This document shows, in pieces, positions 16,921 to 18,393 of a stretch of 18,393 nucleotides of DNA. Within the stretch, counting starts at the first letter, position 1. Each line of letters opens with the position of its first letter. The notes beneath the pieces are model-generated. The model was not told the DNA's origin. It worked only from the letters and a program-made list of their open reading frames with translations, and ran no database searches. Made by a program: the position numbers and the translations under genes. Source of the DNA: Lysobacterales bacterium (GTDB taxonomy: Bacteria > Pseudomonadota > Gammaproteobacteria > Xanthomonadales > SZUA-36); NCBI GenBank assembly GCA_030637665.1, contig DAOWGA010000157.1, forward strand, positions 1 through 18,393, given 5' to 3'.

Positions 16921-18111
16921 ATGGGCATCAGTTTAAGGTACAGGGCAATCAAGGCAGGGTTATGTTTATCCTGCGTCTTGGTATGCCTGCCTTTAAACAC
17001 TGCAAGTGCCGATGATCGTAATACCCTCGGTTCGCCATTGCCAAATAAAACTCTTGATCTGAGTCTCGATCGTACGGAATCGGCATTGGCGGAATCCTCA
17101 CCATTTCGATTCGTTCTGGACAATCACAACGCCGGCCTTGATTTCGACCTGGGGGGCAGTGATACCCGGAAGCTGCAATTGCAACTCAATCAGCCACTGA
17201 CTCTGAGCGCAGGGTCTCATGCAAGAGTGTTGGACAATGGCACCAACCTGCTCGGGCTGGACGCAACACTCGATGTTCCGCTTGGCAACGGATTCAGCAT
17301 GACCGCCGGGGCTAATCAGCAAATGGGCAAAGCACAATTCCAGTCACTGGGCAGTATCCAGTGCATGAACGGAACCCTGCGCTCTGATTCCTACACAGCC
17401 TCGGGGTGCCGCTTTGTTGATGAGCCCTATGCCACGACGGATCGCCAGCAATTCAAACTGGGACCGCGGTACGAGATAGGCAATGCATCCGCCTCGATCA
17501 ACTGGTTCACCCAGCAGGCCGAGGTGAGTCATCCAGGCGTCAGCCAACTGAACCGCGCCGGCGGAGCCACGATGGCGGTTGACAGTCTGTTGACACCCAG
17601 CCTGGCTAACCCCCTGTTCTCACCGTCTCCTGGCGATCCCTTGCAGCAGTTTCATAGCGAAGCCAGCGGTGTCGACCTGAATTTCCGCCTCGGAATTACC
17701 ACTGACAACAGCGGTGATATCCGCCTGGGGCTGGCATTTTCACGCGTTCTGGATGCTTCCTACCACGGGATCTACTCAAGCAGCAGTGACCCGCTTTCAT
17801 GGACGCTGACGGAACCTTTCAATTCCGCCAGGATGAACTTCGAATGGAGTAACGGCGCATTCAGCAGCGGGTTCCAGGGCTATTATCGTGACTCGGTTGA
17901 TTTCCTCAATCGCAACAGCGTGGACAGCCTGACGACTTTTGATGTCCATTTCACATGGCGAACCCCCTGGAATGCAAACCTGAGTGTAGGCGCCAGCAAT
18001 GTACTCAGCGCCGGAGCTGAAGATTCCGTGAACACGGAAAACCACCCCATCGATCCACTCGAATCCATTTACGGTCGCATTCCCTACGTAAGGTACAAGC
18101 AAGACCTCTAG
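16921..18111 (+). CDS. Exported predicted outer-membrane beta-barrel protein of unknown family
   Basis: I do not recognise this 396-residue protein. It has a signal peptide with likely cleavage after ASA at residue 30. The mature part is dominated by alternating strands with short polar turns (for example LQLQLNQPLTL, SMTAGANQ, VDLNFRLGIT, DIRLGLAFS, ARMNFEWSNGAF, SSGFQGYYRDS). The last about 60 residues, with TFDVHFTWRTPW, LSVGASNVLS and the ending YVRYKQDL, resemble the closing strands of TonB-dependent receptors. There is no visible plug domain or TonB box, and the protein is far too short to be a whole receptor. The only cysteines in the mature protein, Cys148 and Cys163, could form a disulfide in a loop. 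The start at 16921 has only a weak ribosome site (GAG). A second exported protein gene follows after 57 bp. Confidence 0.72.
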   Translation: MGISLRYRAIKAGLCLSCVLVCLPLNTASADDRNTLGSPLPNKTLDLSLDRTESALAESSPFRFVLDNHNAGLDFDLGGSDTRKLQLQLNQPLTLSAGSHARVLDNGTNLLGLDATLDVPLGNGFSMTAGANQQMGKAQFQSLGSIQCMNGTLRSDSYTASGCRFVDEPYATTDRQQFKLGPRYEIGNASASINWFTQQAEVSHPGVSQLNRAGGATMAVDSLLTPSLANPLFSPSPGDPLQQFHSEASGVDLNFRLGITTDNSGDIRLGLAFSRVLDASYHGIYSSSSDPLSWTLTEPFNSARMNFEWSNGAFSSGFQGYYRDSVDFLNRNSVDSLTTFDVHFTWRTPWNANLSVGASNVLSAGAEDSVNTENHPIDPLESIYGRIPYVRYKQDL

Positions 18112-18168
18112 TTTCACATTCACTCGATCGTGATAGACTTGCGCGGTTCCGCGTTTGAAGGTTTTTAA

Positions 18169-18393
18169 ATGAACAGGTTATATGTTGCCATTCTCTCCCT
18201 CACTCTTTGCCTGCCGGCTCTGGCCGCTGAAGGATTTTCGTCGCTGGAAGAACAAATGACAGGAAAGCAATACTCCGCATCCGGCCTGGATAAATTGACC
18301 CCTGAAGAGCTTGAGGCCCTGAATAACTGGATTCGCAACCACTCATTAGCCACGCTGGACCGGCCCAGAGCCGGTGGCAGCACGGTAGCTACT
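18169..18393 (+). CDS. Exported protein, N-terminal part (runs off right edge)
   Basis: The ATG at 18169, with GAAGG about 8 bases before it, opens a frame that stays open for 75 codons to the window edge. Residues 1-19 form a clear signal peptide ending LPALA, with cleavage before AEGFSSLEEQ. The next segment contains TGKQYSASGLDKLTPEEL and then LEALNNWIRNHS, a pattern I associate with small secreted proteins of Xanthomonadales-like bacteria, usually followed by a variable domain. That association is from memory. The function cannot be judged from this fragment. It lies 57 bp downstream of the barrel gene on the same strand and may be cotranscribed with it. Confidence 0.75.
   Translation, partial: MNRLYVAILSLTLCLPALAAEGFSSLEEQMTGKQYSASGLDKLTPEELEALNNWIRNHSLATLDRPRAGGSTVAT

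Noticed and set aside
16904..16936. Ten-codon upstream frame overlapping the barrel gene start (MMVLRLWASV)
   Set aside because: It could be a leader peptide, but a frame this short is easily random and shows no attenuator structure.

Overview
The window is about 18.4 kb of compact chromosome from a Gram-negative gammaproteobacterium. Evidence for this is the homodimeric AceE-type pyruvate dehydrogenase E1, MaeB-type malic enzyme, PykA-type pyruvate kinase, outer-membrane lipoproteins, a type Vd autotransporter and a TonB-receptor-like barrel. The style of the two secreted proteins at the right end suggests the Xanthomonadales/Wenzhouxiangella/Woeseia neighbourhood, but that placement is only an impression from remembered protein style. 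No rRNA, tRNA, CRISPR array, insertion sequence or phage gene was seen.

Layout, left to right: (a) 1-5965, minus strand: pyruvate kinase, then MaeB malic enzyme, then AceE, which runs off the left edge. These three enzymes make or consume pyruvate, and maeB and aceE overlap by an ATGA. (b) 5989-9707: an envelope module of two tandem paralogous DUF4136-type lipoproteins (minus), divergent from a PlpD-like patatin/POTRA/beta-barrel protein (plus). (c) 9729-13960, minus: transketolase, GAPDH and phosphoglycerate kinase in a tight tkt-gap-pgk operon. Together with pyk this resembles a tkt-gap-pgk-pyk cluster that the envelope module interrupts. (d) 14116-16747, minus: an AGCS-family alanine/glycine:cation symporter preceded by a universal stress protein, and upstream of these a thioredoxin-fold protein with a CNHC motif. 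(e) 16921-18393, plus: an exported predicted outer-membrane barrel of unknown family and the first 75 codons of another exported protein.

Taken together, most of the window is lower glycolysis, the pentose-phosphate link and the pyruvate-to-acetyl-CoA step. The more unusual content is the gene order (the pyk-maeB-aceE pyruvate node and the interrupting envelope module), a possible leaderless pyk mRNA, several RNA hairpins in leaders, and the uncharacterised barrel and secreted-protein pair. I did not find a clearly new multi-gene defence or mobile system.

No stretch longer than 300 bases lacks a gene. The largest non-coding gaps are 7225-7454 (divergent promoter region with a long hairpin), 16748-16920 (AT-rich divergent promoter region), 4291-4462 (maeB leader with two hairpins) and 13961-14115 (tkt leader and AGCS tail).
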